Origin: Phocoena phocoena
Taxonomy: Eukaryota; Chordata; Mammalia; Artiodactyla; Phocoenidae
NCBI RefSeq assembly: GCF_963924675.1
Contig: NC_089220.1
Location: 88,911,168-88,975,167, forward strand
DNA: 64,000 nucleotides
Direction: 5' to 3'
Part shown: one piece after another, positions 1 to 12,488 of the stretch
How the letters are laid out: every line of letters starts with the position of its first letter
Numbering within the stretch: the stretch's first letter is position 1
Notes under the pieces: generated by a model
Told to the model about the DNA's origin: nothing
Databases searched by the model: none
What the model saw: only the letters and a program-made list of their open reading frames with translations
Made by a program: the position numbers and the translations under genes

Positions 1-345
1 GGGCAATTTCTCTCATGATCATAGATGGTACAATCCTCAAGAGAATATTAGCAAACCAAATCCAACAATGTATAAAGAATTATGTAACAGTACCAAGTGG
101 GATTTATTCCAGGTAGGCAAAGCTGGTTCAACACTTGAACATCAATGTAATCCTTCACATCAACAGGGATTAATCATGATAATATCAAAATCCTAACAAG
201 ATATTTTATGAATATTGAAAGACTGATTCTAAAGTTTTAGGGAAGGCAAAAGACTTAGAATGGTCAAAATACTAAAGAACAAAGTTGGAGGACTGACACT
301 TCAAGTCTTACTATAAAGCCACAGTTATGAAGATAGAGTGGTATT
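1..345 (+). mobile_element. Old L1 ORF2 fragments, degraded
   Basis: The first 120 bases resemble the reverse transcriptase part of L1 ORF2 (remnants of the stretch normally reading 'caagtgggatttatcccagg' are visible near 97-115). Bases 225-345 resemble a later part of ORF2, around the stretch where cDNA-like 'aaagccacagt' is usual. The material between is shortened, so an internal deletion is likely. No reading frame is kept. This is the left flank into which the L1-A element inserted. The subfamily cannot be named by eye. Confidence 0.6.
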
Positions 346-387
346 ATAAAAAAAAACAAACCTTATAAATCAGTGAACTAGTCTCTT

Positions 388-1837
388 GAAGATGGCAGCG
401 AAGGAAGACATGGAGTTTGTGTCTCCCCCCAACTAGGGTACCTGCCGGATGCTGGTGGGGGATCTCTACGACCAAGAAGATGGGAGGAACCCCTGAATGA
501 CAAGGTAGGATGTGGGGGGGAGTGAGGGGGGAGGAGAAGTAGAGGCCAGACAGGACTGATGCCCTAGGGGTGGCTGGGAGGGGGGAGGGGTTCCCATGCC
601 TGGAGGGACCCTTGGGGCCTTGGAGGATGAGGAGGGAGTGCACATGGTGGTTCCTCTCCCAATTGAGCCCTAGGAAGACTGCTGGGCTCCCAGGCAGGGT
701 CCACCACCCTCTGAGGCCCACTCTGGGCCATGTTGGTCCTAGGGGCATAGGAGGGAGGTGGGGGGGAGAAGAGGAGAAGTGGATGGGAGGGGCCCTCCAA
801 GACCAGAGGATCAGGGGAGGCACAGTGGGTATTTCCCCCATCCACCTGGGCCCTGGAAAGCCTGCTGGGCTCCCGTGCCTAGTTCACTGTTCTCTGGGGC
901 CCCATCTGGCCTTGTGGGTCCTGGGGATGTGGGAGAGAGTGAGGACGGGGGAAGAGGAGGAAAGGTAGAAGGGGGGGAGCCCTCCAGGACCAATGCATCA
1001 GGGGAGGCATGGTGGGTGTTTCCCACACACATTCAGCCCCAGGAAGCCCATTGGGCTTCTGGGTCTGGTCCTCTGCCGTCCAGCGCCCCCTCTGGCCACA
1101 TGGGTCCTAGGGTCATGGTAGGGGGGAGAAGGAGGACAATGCGGAGGGGCCCTCCGAGATCAGAGGATCGGGGGGAACATGCCTAGCATTTCCCCTGCCC
1201 ACTCGGGCCCAGTAAGCCTGCTGGGGACCTGACCTGGTGCTCTGCCCTCTAAGGCCAGAGGCACTCCTGGGCCCCTACTGCTGTGTTGAGGATAAGTCTC
1301 ACCCCTCATGCCCCCAGGGCATTTTCCAGCCCTGTGGGTCCTAAGCATAGGCTCCGCCCACCACCTAAACCCCAACCCTGCCTAAGCCCTGCCCCTCACA
1401 GCCAAGAACTTTTCCAGTTTTCTTTTTCTCCTCTTTTTTACTACTGTGGGTTTGTTTTACTTTCCAGTTGTGGTTTCATCTATATTTTTACTTATTATTT
1501 CCCACATATCTGTTATTTTTCTAATCTTATTTTATTTTTTACTCTTTGTTATTGTTCTGCTCCTTTTTTTCTTTTTTCTTTTTTCCTGCCTCACACAGCT
1601 TGCAGGATCTTGGTTCACAAGCTGGGGGTCAGGAATGAGCTCCTGTGGTGGGAGATCCGAGTCTGAACCACTGGACTAACAGAGAACCTCACACCCCAGG
1701 GAATAATTATTGGAGTGAGGTCTCCCAGAGGTTCTCATCTTGGCACCAAGACCCAGTGCTATGCTGGAAGCCTCAGGTCAAACAACCAGTAATACAGGAA
1801 CACAAAGCCACCCATCAAAAAAAGACAACAAAAAAAT
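388..1837 (+). promoter_or_regulatory. L1-A 5' UTR / internal promoter region
   Basis: The element opens with AAGATGGCAGCG (389-400). A similar AAGATGGC core is the YY1 site that positions transcription starts in primate L1, and I infer the same role here. The next 900 bases are very G-rich and contain a four-unit tandem repeat (separate entry). After that come a C-rich part (1290-1400), a long pyrimidine-rich stretch (1405-1600) and the stretch leading to the ORF1 start. This 5' UTR is quite unlike that of L1-B or of the L1 at the right edge, so three different L1 promoter types occur in the window. Confidence 0.75.
600..1290 (+). repeat. Four tandem ~180-bp G-rich units in L1-A 5' UTR
   Basis: A recurring block can be aligned by its core 'gggccctggaaagcctgctg' and variants. 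The cores start near 665, 848, 1034 and 1205, giving spacings of about 183, 186 and 171 bases. Each core is preceded by a block of the form 'gaccagaggatcaggggagg' and followed by 'ctctggggccccatctggcc' and 'gtgggtcctagggg'-type sequence. The units differ by many substitutions. The arrangement recalls the promoter monomers of rodent L1, but I cannot say whether it is a known cetartiodactyl subfamily trait. Confidence 0.75.
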
Positions 1838-2720
1838 ATGTCACAGATGAAGGACCAAGGTGAAAACCTACAAGGCCAAATAAATGAAGAGGAAATAGGC
1901 AACCTACTGAAAAAGAATTCAGAGTAACGACAGTAATGATGATCCAGAATCTCGGAAATAGAATGGAGACACGGATTGAGAAAATACAAAAAATGTTTAA
2001 CAAGCTCTAGAAGAACTAAAGAACAAAAAAATATAGATGAGCAACACAATAACTGAAATGCAAAACACAACAGAAGGAAACAATAACAGAATAACTGAGG
2101 CACAAGGACGAGTAAGTGAGCTGGAAGACAGAAGGGTGAAAATAACTGCCGAGGAGGAGAATAAAGAAAAGAATGAAAGGAATTGAAGACAATCTCAAAG
2201 ACCTCTGGGACAACACAAAACGCAACAACATTCGAATTATAGGGGTCCAGGAAGAAGTAGAGAAAAAGAAAGGGTCTGAGAAAATATTCAAAGAGATTAT
2301 AGTGGAAAACTTCCCTAACATGGGAAAGGAAATAGCCATGCAAGTCCAGGAAGTGCATAGAGTCCCATACAGGACAAATCCTAGGAGAAACACACCAAGA
2401 CAATATTAATCAAAATAACAAAAATTAAATTAAAAGAAAAAATATTAAAAGCAACAAGGGAAAAGCAAAAAATAATATACAAAGGAATTCTCATAAGGTT
2501 ACCAGCTGATTTTTCAGCAGAAACTCCTCAGGCCAGAAGGGAGTGGCAAGATATACATAAAGTGAAGAAAAAGAAAAACCTACAAGCAAGATTACTCTAC
2601 TCATCAAGGATCTCACTCAGATTCGATGGAGAAATCAACAGCTTTACAGACCAGCAAAAGCTAAGAGGATTCAGCACCACCAAACCAGCTTTACAACAAA
2701 TGCTAAAGGAACTTCTCTAG
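1838..2720 (+). pseudogene. L1-A ORF1 remnant (ORF1p RNA-binding protein)
   Basis: ORF1p is the trimeric, coiled-coil RNA-binding protein of L1 that coats the element's RNA. The start is taken at ATG 1838, matching the ORF1 starts of the two other long copies. The coiled-coil half is broken by frameshifts and stops. The best-preserved part is 2173-2409, which reads as the RRM-like domain (NLKDLWDNTKRNNIRIIGV, followed by PNMGKEIAMQVQEVHRVPYR). The C-terminal domain follows in another frame up to TAG at 2718-2720. Not translatable as one protein. Confidence 0.85.
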
Positions 2721-2775
2721 GTGGGAAACACAAGAGAAAAAAGACCCACAAAAACAAACACAAAATATTAAGAAA

Positions 2776-3926
2776 ATGGTAATAGGAATATACATATCAA
2801 TAATAATCTTGAATGTAAATGGATTAAATGCTCCAACCAAAAGACACAGACTGGCAGAATGGATACAAAAAGAAGACCCATATATATGCTGTCTACAAGA
2901 GACCCATTACAGACCTAGGGACACATACAGACTGAAAGTGAAGTGATGGAAAAAGGTATTCCATAAAAATTGAAATCAAAAGAAAGCTGGAGTAGCAATA
3001 CTCATATCAGATAAAACAGACTTTAAAATAAAGACTGCTACAAGATATAAGGAAGGACACTACATAGTGATCAAGGGATCAATCCAAGAAGATAATGTAA
3101 CAATTATAAATATTTATGTACCCAACATAGGAGCACCTCGATACATAAGGCAAACGATAACATCCATAAAAAGGGAAATTGACAGTAACACAATAATAGT
3201 AGATGACTTTAAAACCTCACTTACACAAGGGACAGATCATCCAAACAGAAAATAAGTAAGGAAGCACAAGCTTTAAATGACAAAACAGACCAGATAGATC
3301 TAACTGATATTTACAGGATATTCTACCCAAAAGTGGCAGCATACATTTTCTTTTCAAGGGCACACGGATATTCTCCAGGATAGATCACATCTGGAGTCAC
3401 AAATCAAGCCTTGAAAAATTTAAGAAAATTGAAATTGTATCAAGCATCTTTTCTGACCACAACGCTATGAGACTGAAATCAATTACAGGAAAAAAACAGT
3501 AAAAACACAAACACATGGAGGCTGAACAGTGTGCTACTAAATAACCAAGAGATCAATGAAGAAATCAAAGGACAAATTAAAAATATCTAGAAACAAATGA
3601 CAACAAAAACACGATGACCCCAAACCTATGGGACACAGCAAAAGCAGTTGTAAGAGGGAAGTTTATACCAATTCAATCTCACCTCAAGAAACAAGAAAAT
3701 TCTCAAATAATCTAACCTTACACTGAAAGCAGCAAGTGAAAGAAGAACAAAGAAAACCTGACTTCAGTAGAAGGAAAGAAATCATAAAGATCAAAACAGA
3801 AATAAATGAAATAGAAACAAAGAAAACAATAGCAAAGATCAATAAAACTAAAAGTTGGTTCTTTGAGAAGATAAACAAAATTGATAAAGCTTTAGCCAGA
3901 CTCATCAAGAAAAAAAAGGGAGAGGA
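2776..3926 (+). pseudogene. L1-A ORF2 remnant, part 1 (endonuclease domain)
   Basis: ORF2p nicks target DNA and reverse-transcribes L1 RNA. This part begins at ATG 2776 with the APE-type endonuclease N-terminus: LNVNGLNAPTKRHRLAEWIQ, then CCLQETHYRPRD, which holds the catalytic glutamate. A stop follows soon after (near 2945), and further frame breaks occur. The late endonuclease motif SDHNAM is still readable near 3455-3470. The frame is cut at about 3926 by insertion of L1-B; the remainder resumes at 9844. Confidence 0.88.
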
Positions 3927-4855
3927 TGAGAGAAGAATGGTTCAAGATGGCGGAGTAGAAGGACGTGTGCTCACTCCCTCTTGCAAGAGCACCGAAATCA
4001 CAACTAACTGCTGAACAATCATAGACAGGAAGACACTGGAACTCACCAAAAAGGATACATTACATCCAAAGACAAAAGAGAGGCCGCAATGAGATGGTAG
4101 GAGGGGCACAATCACAATAAAATCAAATCCCATAACCTCTGGATGCGTAACTCAAAAACTAGAGAACACATACCACAGAAGTCCACCCACTGGAGTGAAG
4201 GTTCTGAGCCCCATATCAGGCTTCCCAAACTGCTAGTGTGGCAACAGGAGGAGGAATTCCTAGAGAAGAAGACTTTGAAGGCTAGTGGGGTTTGATTGCA
4301 GGACTTCAACAGGACTGGGGGAAACAGAGACTCCATTCTTGCAGGGCACACACAAAGTAGTGTGTGCATCAGGACCCAGGAGAAAAAGCAGTGACCTCAT
4401 TGGAGACTGAACCAGACCCACCTGCTAGTGTTGCAGGGTCTCCTGCAGAGGCAGGGGGTGGCTGCAGCTCACGGTGGGGACAAGGACACTGGCAACAGAA
4501 GTTCTGGGAAGTACACCTTTGTGTGAGCCCTCCTAGAATCAGCCATTAGCCCCACCAAGGAGCCCAGGTAGGCTACAGTGCTGGGTGTCTTCAGGTCAAT
4601 AAACCAACAGGGAAGGAACCCAGCCCCACCTATCAGCAGACAAGCAGATAAAAGTTTTACTGAGTTCTGCCCACCAGATCAACACCCAGCTCTACCCACC
4701 ACCAGTCCTTCTCTTCAGGAAGCTTGCACAAGTCTCTTAGATAGGCACACCCACCAGAGGGCAAACAGCAGAAGCAAGAAGAAGTATAATTCTGCAGCCT
4801 GTGGAATGAAAACCACATTCACAGAAAGATAGACAAAAGGAAAAGGCAGAGGACT
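3927..4855 (+). promoter_or_regulatory. L1-B 5' UTR
   Basis: It starts 'gaagaatggttcaagatggc' with the YY1-like core AAGATGGCGG at 3944-3953, only about 17 bases from the inferred first base, as expected for a start-site-positioning element. The rest is about 900 bases without the G-rich tandem units of L1-A. It ends in a conserved lead-in (CCACCAGAGGGCAAACAGCAG at about 4750) that also appears at the 5' end of the truncated L1-C. Confidence 0.8.
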
Positions 4856-5738
4856 ATGTACCAGATGAAGGAACAACATAAAACCCCAGAAAAACAACTA
4901 CATGAACTGGAGATAGGCAACCTTCCTAAAAAAGAATCCAGAATAATGATAGTGAAGATGATTGAGGACCTCAAAAAGAGAATGGAGTCAAAGATCAAGA
5001 AGATGCAAGAAATGTTTAACAAATACCTAGAAGAATTAAAGAACAAAAAAACAAAGAACAATACAATAACTAAAATGAAAAACACAATAGAAGGAATCAA
5101 TAGCAGAATAACTGAGGAAGAACAACGGATAAGTGACCTGGAAGACAGAATGGTGGAAATCACTGCTGTGGAACAGAATAAAGAAAATAGAATGAAAAAA
5201 AATGAAGACACCCAAAGAGACCTCTGGGACAACATTACAGGCAACAACATTTGCACTATAGGGGTCCCAGAAGGAGAAGAGAGAGAGAAAGGACCAGAGA
5301 AAATATTTGAAGAGGTTATAGTTGAAAACCTCCCTAACATGGGAAAGAAAATAGCCACCCAAGTCCAGGAAGCACACAGAGTCCCATACAGGATAAACCC
5401 AAAGGAGAAACTTGCTGAGACACATAATCAAACTGGCAAAAATTAAAGACAAACAAAAATTACTGAAAGCAGCAAAGGAAAAATGACAAATAATATACAA
5501 GGGAACTCCCATAAGGTTAACAGCTGATTTCTCAGCAGAAACTCTCCAAGCCAGAAGGGAGTGGCATGGTATATTTAAAGTAATTAAAGGCAAGAACCTA
5601 CAACCAAGATTACTCTAACCAGCAAGAAACTCATTCAGATTTGATAGAGAAATTAAAACCTTTATAGACAAGCAAAAGCTAAGAGAATTCAGCACCAACA
5701 AACCAGCTTTACAAAAACTGCTAAAGGAACTTCTCTAA
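4856..5738 (+). pseudogene. L1-B ORF1 remnant (ORF1p)
   Basis: An open stretch of 196 codons from ATG 4856 carries the coiled-coil half (residues ~20-110, rich in K, E, I and L, including MIEDLKKRMESKIKKMQEMF and NRITEEEQRISDLEDRM-like text) and most of the RRM-like domain (NNICTIGVPEGEEREKGPEK, PNMGKKIATQVQEAHRVPYR). A frameshift near 5400 moves the C-terminal domain into another frame (LTADFSAETLQARREWHG), which reaches the family stop at 5736-5738. About 290 residues would be the undamaged length. Confidence 0.9.
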
Positions 5739-5796
5739 CTGGGAAACACAAAGGAAGAAAAGGACCTACAAAAACAAACACAAAACAATTAAGAAA

Positions 5797-8700
5797 ATGG
5801 TAATAGGAACATACATATCAATAATTAACTTAAACGTGAATGGATTAAATGCTCCAACCAAAAGACAGAGGCTCTCTGAATGGATACAAAAACAAGACCC
5901 ATATATATGCTGTCTACAGGAGACCCACTTCAGATCTAGGGACACATACAGACTGAAAGTGAGGGGATGGAAAAAGATATTCCATGGAAATGGAAATCAA
6001 AAGAAAGCTGGAGTATCAATACTCATATCAGATAAAATAGACTGTAAAATAAAGAATGTTACAAGAGACAAGGAAGGACACTACATAATGATCAATTGTT
6101 ATATCAAGAAGATATAAGAAGATATAACAATTATAAATATATCTATAAATATATATTCACCCGGCAGAGGAGAACCTCAATACGTAAGGCAAAGGCTAAC
6201 AGCTTTAAAAGAGTAAAACAACAGTAACACAGTAATAGTGGGGGAATTTAACACCTCACTTACACCAATGGACAGATTATCCAAACAAACAATTAATAAG
6301 GAAACACAAGCTTGAAATGACACAATAGAACAGAGGGATTTAATTGATATTTATAGGACATTCCATCTGAAAACAGCAGATTACACTTTCTTCTCAAGTG
6401 CACACAGAATATTCCCCAGGATAGATCACATTTGGGGTCACAAATCAAGCCTTGGTAAATTTAAGAAAACTGAAAGCATATCACACACCTTTTCTGACCA
6501 CAATGTTATGACATAAGAATTTAATTACAAACGTAATTAAAAGAACGAAAAATCACAAACACATGGAGGTTAAACAACACGTTACTAAATAACTGAGAGA
6601 TAACTGGAGAAATCAAAGAGGAAATCAAAAAATACCTACAGACAAATGACAATGAAAACATGACAATCCAAAACCTATGAGAGGCAGCAAAAGCAGTTCT
6701 AAAGGGTAATTTTATAGCAGTACAATCGTACCACAAGAAAGAAGAAAAATCTCAAATAAACAATCTAACCTTACACCTAAACCAACTAGAGAAAGAAGAA
6801 CAAACAAAGCCCAAAGTTAGCAGAAGGAAAGAAATCATAAAGATTAGAGCAGAAATAAATGAAATAGAAATAAAGTAAACAATAGCAAAGATCAATAAAA
6901 CTAAAAGCTGCTTCTTTGAGAAGATAAACAAAATTGGTAAATCTTTAGCCAGACTCATCAAGAAAAAAATGGAGGACTCAAATCAATAAAATTAGAAATG
7001 AAAAAGGAGAGGTTACAATGGACACTGCAGAAACACAAAGCACCTTAAGAGACTACTACAAGCAAATTAATGCCAATAAAATGGAAAACCTGGAAGAAAT
7101 GGACAAATTCATAGAAAGGTATAACCTTCCAAGACTGAACCAGGAAAATATAGAAAATATGAACAGACAAATCACAAGTAATGAAATTGAAACTATGATT
7201 AAATATCTTCCAACAAACAAAAGTCCAGGACCAGATGGCTTCACAGGTGAATTCTATCAAACATTTAGAGAAGAGCTAACACCCACCCTTCTCAAACTCT
7301 TCCAAAGAACTACAGAGGAAGGAACACTCCCAAACATATTCTACGAGACAAATATCACCCTGATACCAAAACCAGAGAGAGATAATACAAAAAAAGAAAA
7401 TTACAGTCTGACATCACAAATGAATACAGGTGCAAAACACTCAACAAAATACTAGAATCCACCAACACATTAAAAGGATCATACAGCATGATCAAGTGGG
7501 ATTTATCCCAAGGATGCAAGGATTCGCCAATATACGCACATCAATCAATGTGATACACCATATTAACAAATTGAAGAATAAAAACCATATGATCATCTCA
7601 ATAGATGCAGAAAAAGTTTTTTATGAAATTCAATACCCATTTATGATACTCTCCAGAACGTGGGAGAGCATAGAGGGATCCTACTTCAACATAATAAAGG
7701 CCATATATGACAAAACCACAGCAAACATCATTCTCAATGGGGAAAAACTGAAAGCATTTCCTCTAAGATCAGGAACAAGACAAGGATGTCCACTCTCATC
7801 ACTATTATTCAACATAGTTTTGGAAGTACTAGCCATGGCAATAAGAGAAGAAAAAGAAATAAAAGGAATACAAATTGGAAAAGAAGAAGTAAAACTGTCA
7901 CGGTTTGCAAATGACATAATAGTATACATACAGAATCCTAAAGATGCCACCAGAAAATTACTAGAGCTAATCAATGAATGTGGTAAAGTTGCAAGATACA
8001 AAATTAATGCAGAGAAATCTCTTGCCTTCCTATACACTAATGATGAAAAATCTGAAAGAGAAATTAAGGAAACACTCCCATCTACCACTGCCACAAAAAG
8101 AATAATATAACTAGGAATAAACCTACCTAAGGAGGTAAAAGACCTGTACTCAGAAAACTATGACACTAATGAATGAAATCAAAGATGACACAAACAGATG
8201 GAGAGATATACCATGTTCTGGATTGGAAGAATCAATATTGTGAAAATGACCGTACTACTCAAAGCAATCTACAGATTCAATGCAATCCCTATAAAATCAC
8301 CAATGGCATTTTTTTCTTTTTTCTTCTTTTTAACAAAACTAGAACAAAAAATCTTAATATTTGTAAGGAAACACAAAAGACCCCGAATAGCCATAGCAAT
8401 CTTGAGGGGAAAAAATGGAGCTAGAGGATTGAGGCGCCCCAACTTCAAACTATACTACAAAGCTACAGTAATCAAGACAGTATGGTCCTGGCACAAACAC
8501 TGAAATACAGATCAATGGAACAAGATAGAAAGCCCAGAAATTAACCCATGCACCTATGGTCAACTAACCTTTGATGAAGGAGGCAAGGATATATAATGGA
8601 GAAAAGACAGTCTCTTCAATAAGTAGTGCTAGGAAAGCCGGACAGCTACATGTAAAAGAATGAAATTAAAACATTCCCTAACATCATACATAAATATAAA

Positions 8701-9635
8701 CTCAAAACTGATTAAATACCTAAATGTAAGACCAGACACTATATAACTCTTACAGGAAAACATAGGAAGAACACCCTTGGTCATAAGCCACAGCAAGATC
8801 TTGTTTGACCCACCTCCTAGAGTAATGGAAATAAAAACAAAAATAAACAAATGGGTCCCAATGAAACTTAAAAGCTTTTGCACAGCAAAGGTAACTATAA
8901 ACAAGACAAAAAGACAACCCTCAGAATGGGAGAAAATACTTGCAAATGGATCAGTGGACAAAGGATTAATCTCAAAAATATATAAACAGTTCATGGAGCT
9001 CAATATTAAGAAAACAAACAACCCAATCCAAAAATGGGCAGAAGACCTAAATAGACAGCTCTCCAAAGAAGACATACAGATGGCCAAGAGGCACATGAAA
9101 AGCTGCTCAAATCACTAATTATTAGAGAAGTGCAAATGCAAATTACAATGAGGTGTCACCTTCACTGGTTACAATGGGCATCATCAGAAAGTCTACAAAC
9201 AAATGCTGGAGAGGATATGGAGAAAAGGGAACCCTCTTGCACTGTTGGTGGGAATGTAAATTGATACAGCCACTATGGAGAACAGTATGGAGGTTGCTTA
9301 AAAAACTAAAAATAGAATTACCATATGACCCAGCAATCCCACTACTGGGCATATACACAGAGAAAACCATAATTCAAAAGGACACCCCAAAGTTCACTGC
9401 AGCACTATTTATAATAGCCAGGTCATGGAAGCAACCTAAATGCCCATCAACAGATGAATGGATAAAGAAGTTGTGGTACATATACACAATGGAATATTAC
9501 TCAGCCATAGAAACAAATGAAAATTTGTCATTTGTAGAGAAGTGGGTGGACCTAGAGACTGTTATACAGAGTGAGGTAAGACAGAAAAAGAAAAACAAAT
9601 ACAGTAAATTAACGACTATATGTGGAATAGAATAA
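5797..9635 (+). pseudogene. L1-B ORF2 remnant (endonuclease/reverse transcriptase)
   Basis: ATG 5797 opens the endonuclease domain (NVNGLNAPTKRQRLSEWIQ, CCLQETHFRSRD). It is readable for 106 codons, then broken. Later pieces in other frames are the linker and Z region (7018-7455, with [12 protein letters not shown]), the reverse transcriptase core (7430-8110), the thumb and C-terminal domain (8777-9118), and the last part (9153-9635). The catalytic FADD motif reads FAND at 7904-7915, so the active site is lost as well as the frame. The C-terminal zinc-knuckle-like motif has Y for one cysteine (CWRGYGEKG). End TAA at 9633-9635. Confidence 0.9.
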
Positions 9636-9823
9636 TGTTACAGATGAACCAGTTTTCAAGGCAGAAATAGAGACACTGATGTAGAGAACAAACATATGGA
9701 CCCAAGGGGGGAAAGTGAAGGCGGGGGGTGGGATGAACTGGAAGACTGAAATTGACATATATATACACTAATATGTATAAAATATATAACTAATAAAAAC
9801 CTGATGTATAAAAAAATAAAGAA
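9636..9823 (+). other. L1-B 3' UTR and A-rich tail (short form)
   Basis: Only about 180 bases long. It has the usual G-rich stretch (9700-9735) but ends at 'acctgatgtataaaaaaata', where other L1 copies here continue for another 150-200 bases. L1-C ends in the same way, see findings. Confidence 0.8.
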
Positions 9824-9843
9824 AGAAAGAAAAAGTTAGAGGA

Positions 9844-12488
9844 CACAAATCAATAAAATTAGAAATAAAAAAGGAGAAATCACAACTGACACTGCAGAAA
9901 TACAAAGGATTATAAGAGACTACTACAAACAACTATATGCCAATAAAATGGACAACCAGGAAGAAATGGACTAATTCTTGGAAAGGTAGAATTTTCCAAG
10001 AATGAACCAGGAACAGTTAGAAAATATAAACAGACCTATCACAAGTAATGAAACTGAAACTGTAGTTAAAAGTCTTCCAACATCAAATGTCCAGGACAAG
10101 ATGGCTTCATTGGCAAATACTATAAAACATTTAGAGAAGCGCTAACACCCATCCTTCTCAAACGCTTCCAAAAAATCGAAGAGGATGAATACTCCCTAAT
10201 TCATTCTACAAGGTGACCATCACCCTGATAGCAAAACTAGACAAAGATATCACAAAAAAATGAAAATTACAGACCAATATCACTGATGAACATAGATGCA
10301 AAAATCTTGAAAAGAATATAAGCAAACAGAATCCAGAAACACATTAAAAGAATCATACACCATGATCAAGTGGGATTTATCCCAGGGATGCAAGGATTCT
10401 TCAATATATACAAATCAATCAATGTGATACACCACATTAACAAACTGAAGGATAAAAATCATATGACCACCCCAAGAGATGCAGAAAAAGCTTTTGACAA
10501 AATTCAACAACAATTTATGATAAAAACCCTCCAGAAAGTAGGTATAAGAGGGGACCTACCACAACATAATGAAGTCCATATGTGATAAACCCACAGCAAA
10601 TATCATTCTCAATGGTGAAAAATGGAAAGCATTTTCTCTAAGATCAGGAATAAGACAAGGCTGTCCACTCTCGTCACTGTTATTTAAAATAATTTTGGAA
10701 GTCCTAGCCATGGCAATCAGAGAAGAAAGAGAAATAAAAGGAATACAAATTGGAAAAGAAGAAGTAAAACTGTCACTGTTCGCAGATCACATGCTACTCT
10801 ACATAAAAAATCCTAAAGATGCCACCAGAAAACTACTAGAACTAATCAATGAATTTGGTAAGGTTGCAGGATACAAAATTAATGCACAGAAATCTCTTGC
10901 ATTCTTAAACACTAATGATGAAAAATCTGAAAGAAAAATTAAGGAAACACTCCCATTTACCACTGCAACAAAAAGAATAAAATACCTAGGAATAAACATA
11001 CCTAAGGAGACAAAAGACCTGTATGCAGAAAACTATAAGACACTGATGAAAGTAATTGAAGATGATACAAACAGATGGAGAGATATACCATGTTCTTGGA
11101 TTGGAAGAATCACCATTGTGAAAATGACTATACTACCCAACACAATCTACGGATTCAATGCAATCCCTATGAAAGTACCACTGGCATTTTTCACAGAACT
11201 AGAACAAAAAATTTCACAATTTGTATGGAAACACAAAAGATGCCGAATAGCTAAAACAATCTTGAGAAAGAAAAATGGAGCTAGAGGAATCAGGCTCCCC
11301 AACTTCAAACAATACTACAAAGCTACAGTAATCAAGACAGTATGGTACTGGCACAAAAACAGAAATATAGATCAATGGAACAGAATAGAAAACCCAGAGA
11401 TAAACTCACACACATATGGTCACCTAATTTATGATAAAGGAGGCAAGAACATACAATGAAGAAAAGACAGCCTCTTCAATAAGTGGTGCTGGGAAAACTA
11501 GACAGCTACATGTGAAAGAATGAAATTAGGACACTACCTCACACCATACACAAAAGTAAACTCCAAATGGATTAAAAACTTAAATTTAAGACCAGACACT
11601 ATAAAACTCTTAGTGGAAAACAGGAAAAACACTCTTTGACATAAACCACAGCAAGATCTTTTTTGACCCACCTCCTGGCGTAACGGAAATAAAAATAAAC
11701 AAATGGGACTTAATTAAACATAAAAGCTTTTGCACAGCAAAGGAAACCATAAACAAGAGAAAAAGTCCACTCTTAGAATGGGAGAAAATATTTGAAAATT
11801 AAACAAGAGACAATGGATTAATCTCCAAAATGTACAAACAGCTCATGGAGGTCAATATCAAAAAAACAAAGAATCCAGTTAAAAAATGGGTGGAAGACCT
11901 AAATAGACATTTCACCAAGGAAGTCATACAGATGGCTAAGAGGCACATGAGGAGATGCCCAGCATCACTGGTTATTAGGGAAATGAGGATCAGGGCTACA
12001 GTGAGGTATCACCTCACACTGGTCAGAATGGCCATCATCAAAAAATCTACAAATAAATGCTGGAGAGGATGTGGAGAAAGGGGAGCCCTTTTGCACCATT
12101 GGTGGGAATGTAAATTGATACAGCCACTATGGAGAACAGTATGCAGGTTCCTTAAAGAACTGAAAATAGAAGTACCATATGACCCAGCAGTCCCACTAGT
12201 GAGCATATACCCTGAGAAAACCATAATACAAAAGGACACATTTACCTCAATGTTTATTGCAGCACTATTTACAATGACCAGGACATGGAAATAACCTGGG
12301 TGTCTAACGATGGATGAATGGATAAAGAAGATGTGGTACATATATACAATATAATATTAGCCATAAAAAGGAATGAAATTGGGTCATTTGTAGAGATGTG
12401 GACAGACCTAGAGTCTGTCATACAGATTGAAGTAAGCCAGAAATAGAAAAACAAATATCATTTACTAATGCATATATGTGGAATCTAG
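9844..12488 (+). pseudogene. L1-A ORF2 remnant, part 2 (reverse transcriptase and C-terminus)
   Basis: It continues the frame interrupted at 3926. The longest open part (10569-11459, 296 codons) covers the reverse transcriptase palm and thumb, from [12 protein letters not shown] through [20 protein letters not shown] to [17 protein letters not shown]. The motif normally FADD is FADH at 10779-10790, so the second catalytic aspartate is lost. The last part (11830-12294) keeps the C-terminal cysteine/histidine motif ([18 protein letters not shown]). Stops occur before and after these parts. The family end is near TAG 12486-12488. Confidence 0.9.

Larger units (their letters stand above)
3907..9843 (+). 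mobile_element. L1-B: full-length LINE-1 nested in L1-A ORF2
   Basis: The element proper runs from about 3927 to 9823. L1-A text reading 'actcatcaagaaaa...gggagagga' stops at 3926 and resumes after an A-rich tail as 'aaaagttagagga' at 9831-9843, so the A-rich 'agaaa...agagga' stretch is duplicated on both sides (3907-3926 and about 9824-9843, with a few mismatches). Order inside: 5' UTR, ORF1, 58-base intergenic gap, ORF2, short 3' UTR. Total about 5.9 kb. All frames are damaged, so it is a dead copy, but younger than its host L1-A. Confidence 0.9.

Noticed and set aside
570..1186. Plus-strand open frames of 132 and 142 codons in the G-rich stretch
   Set aside because: They lie in an L1 5' UTR built of tandem units. 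Stop codons are rare in such GC-rich DNA, and the peptides are glycine/arginine/glutamate-rich without a domain.
1759..2403. Minus-strand open frame of 214 codons
   Set aside because: It is the shadow of L1 ORF1 on the other strand. A-rich coding DNA gives long antisense frames rich in F, L, S and C. Similar shadows occur at 4819-5593 and 7681-8094.
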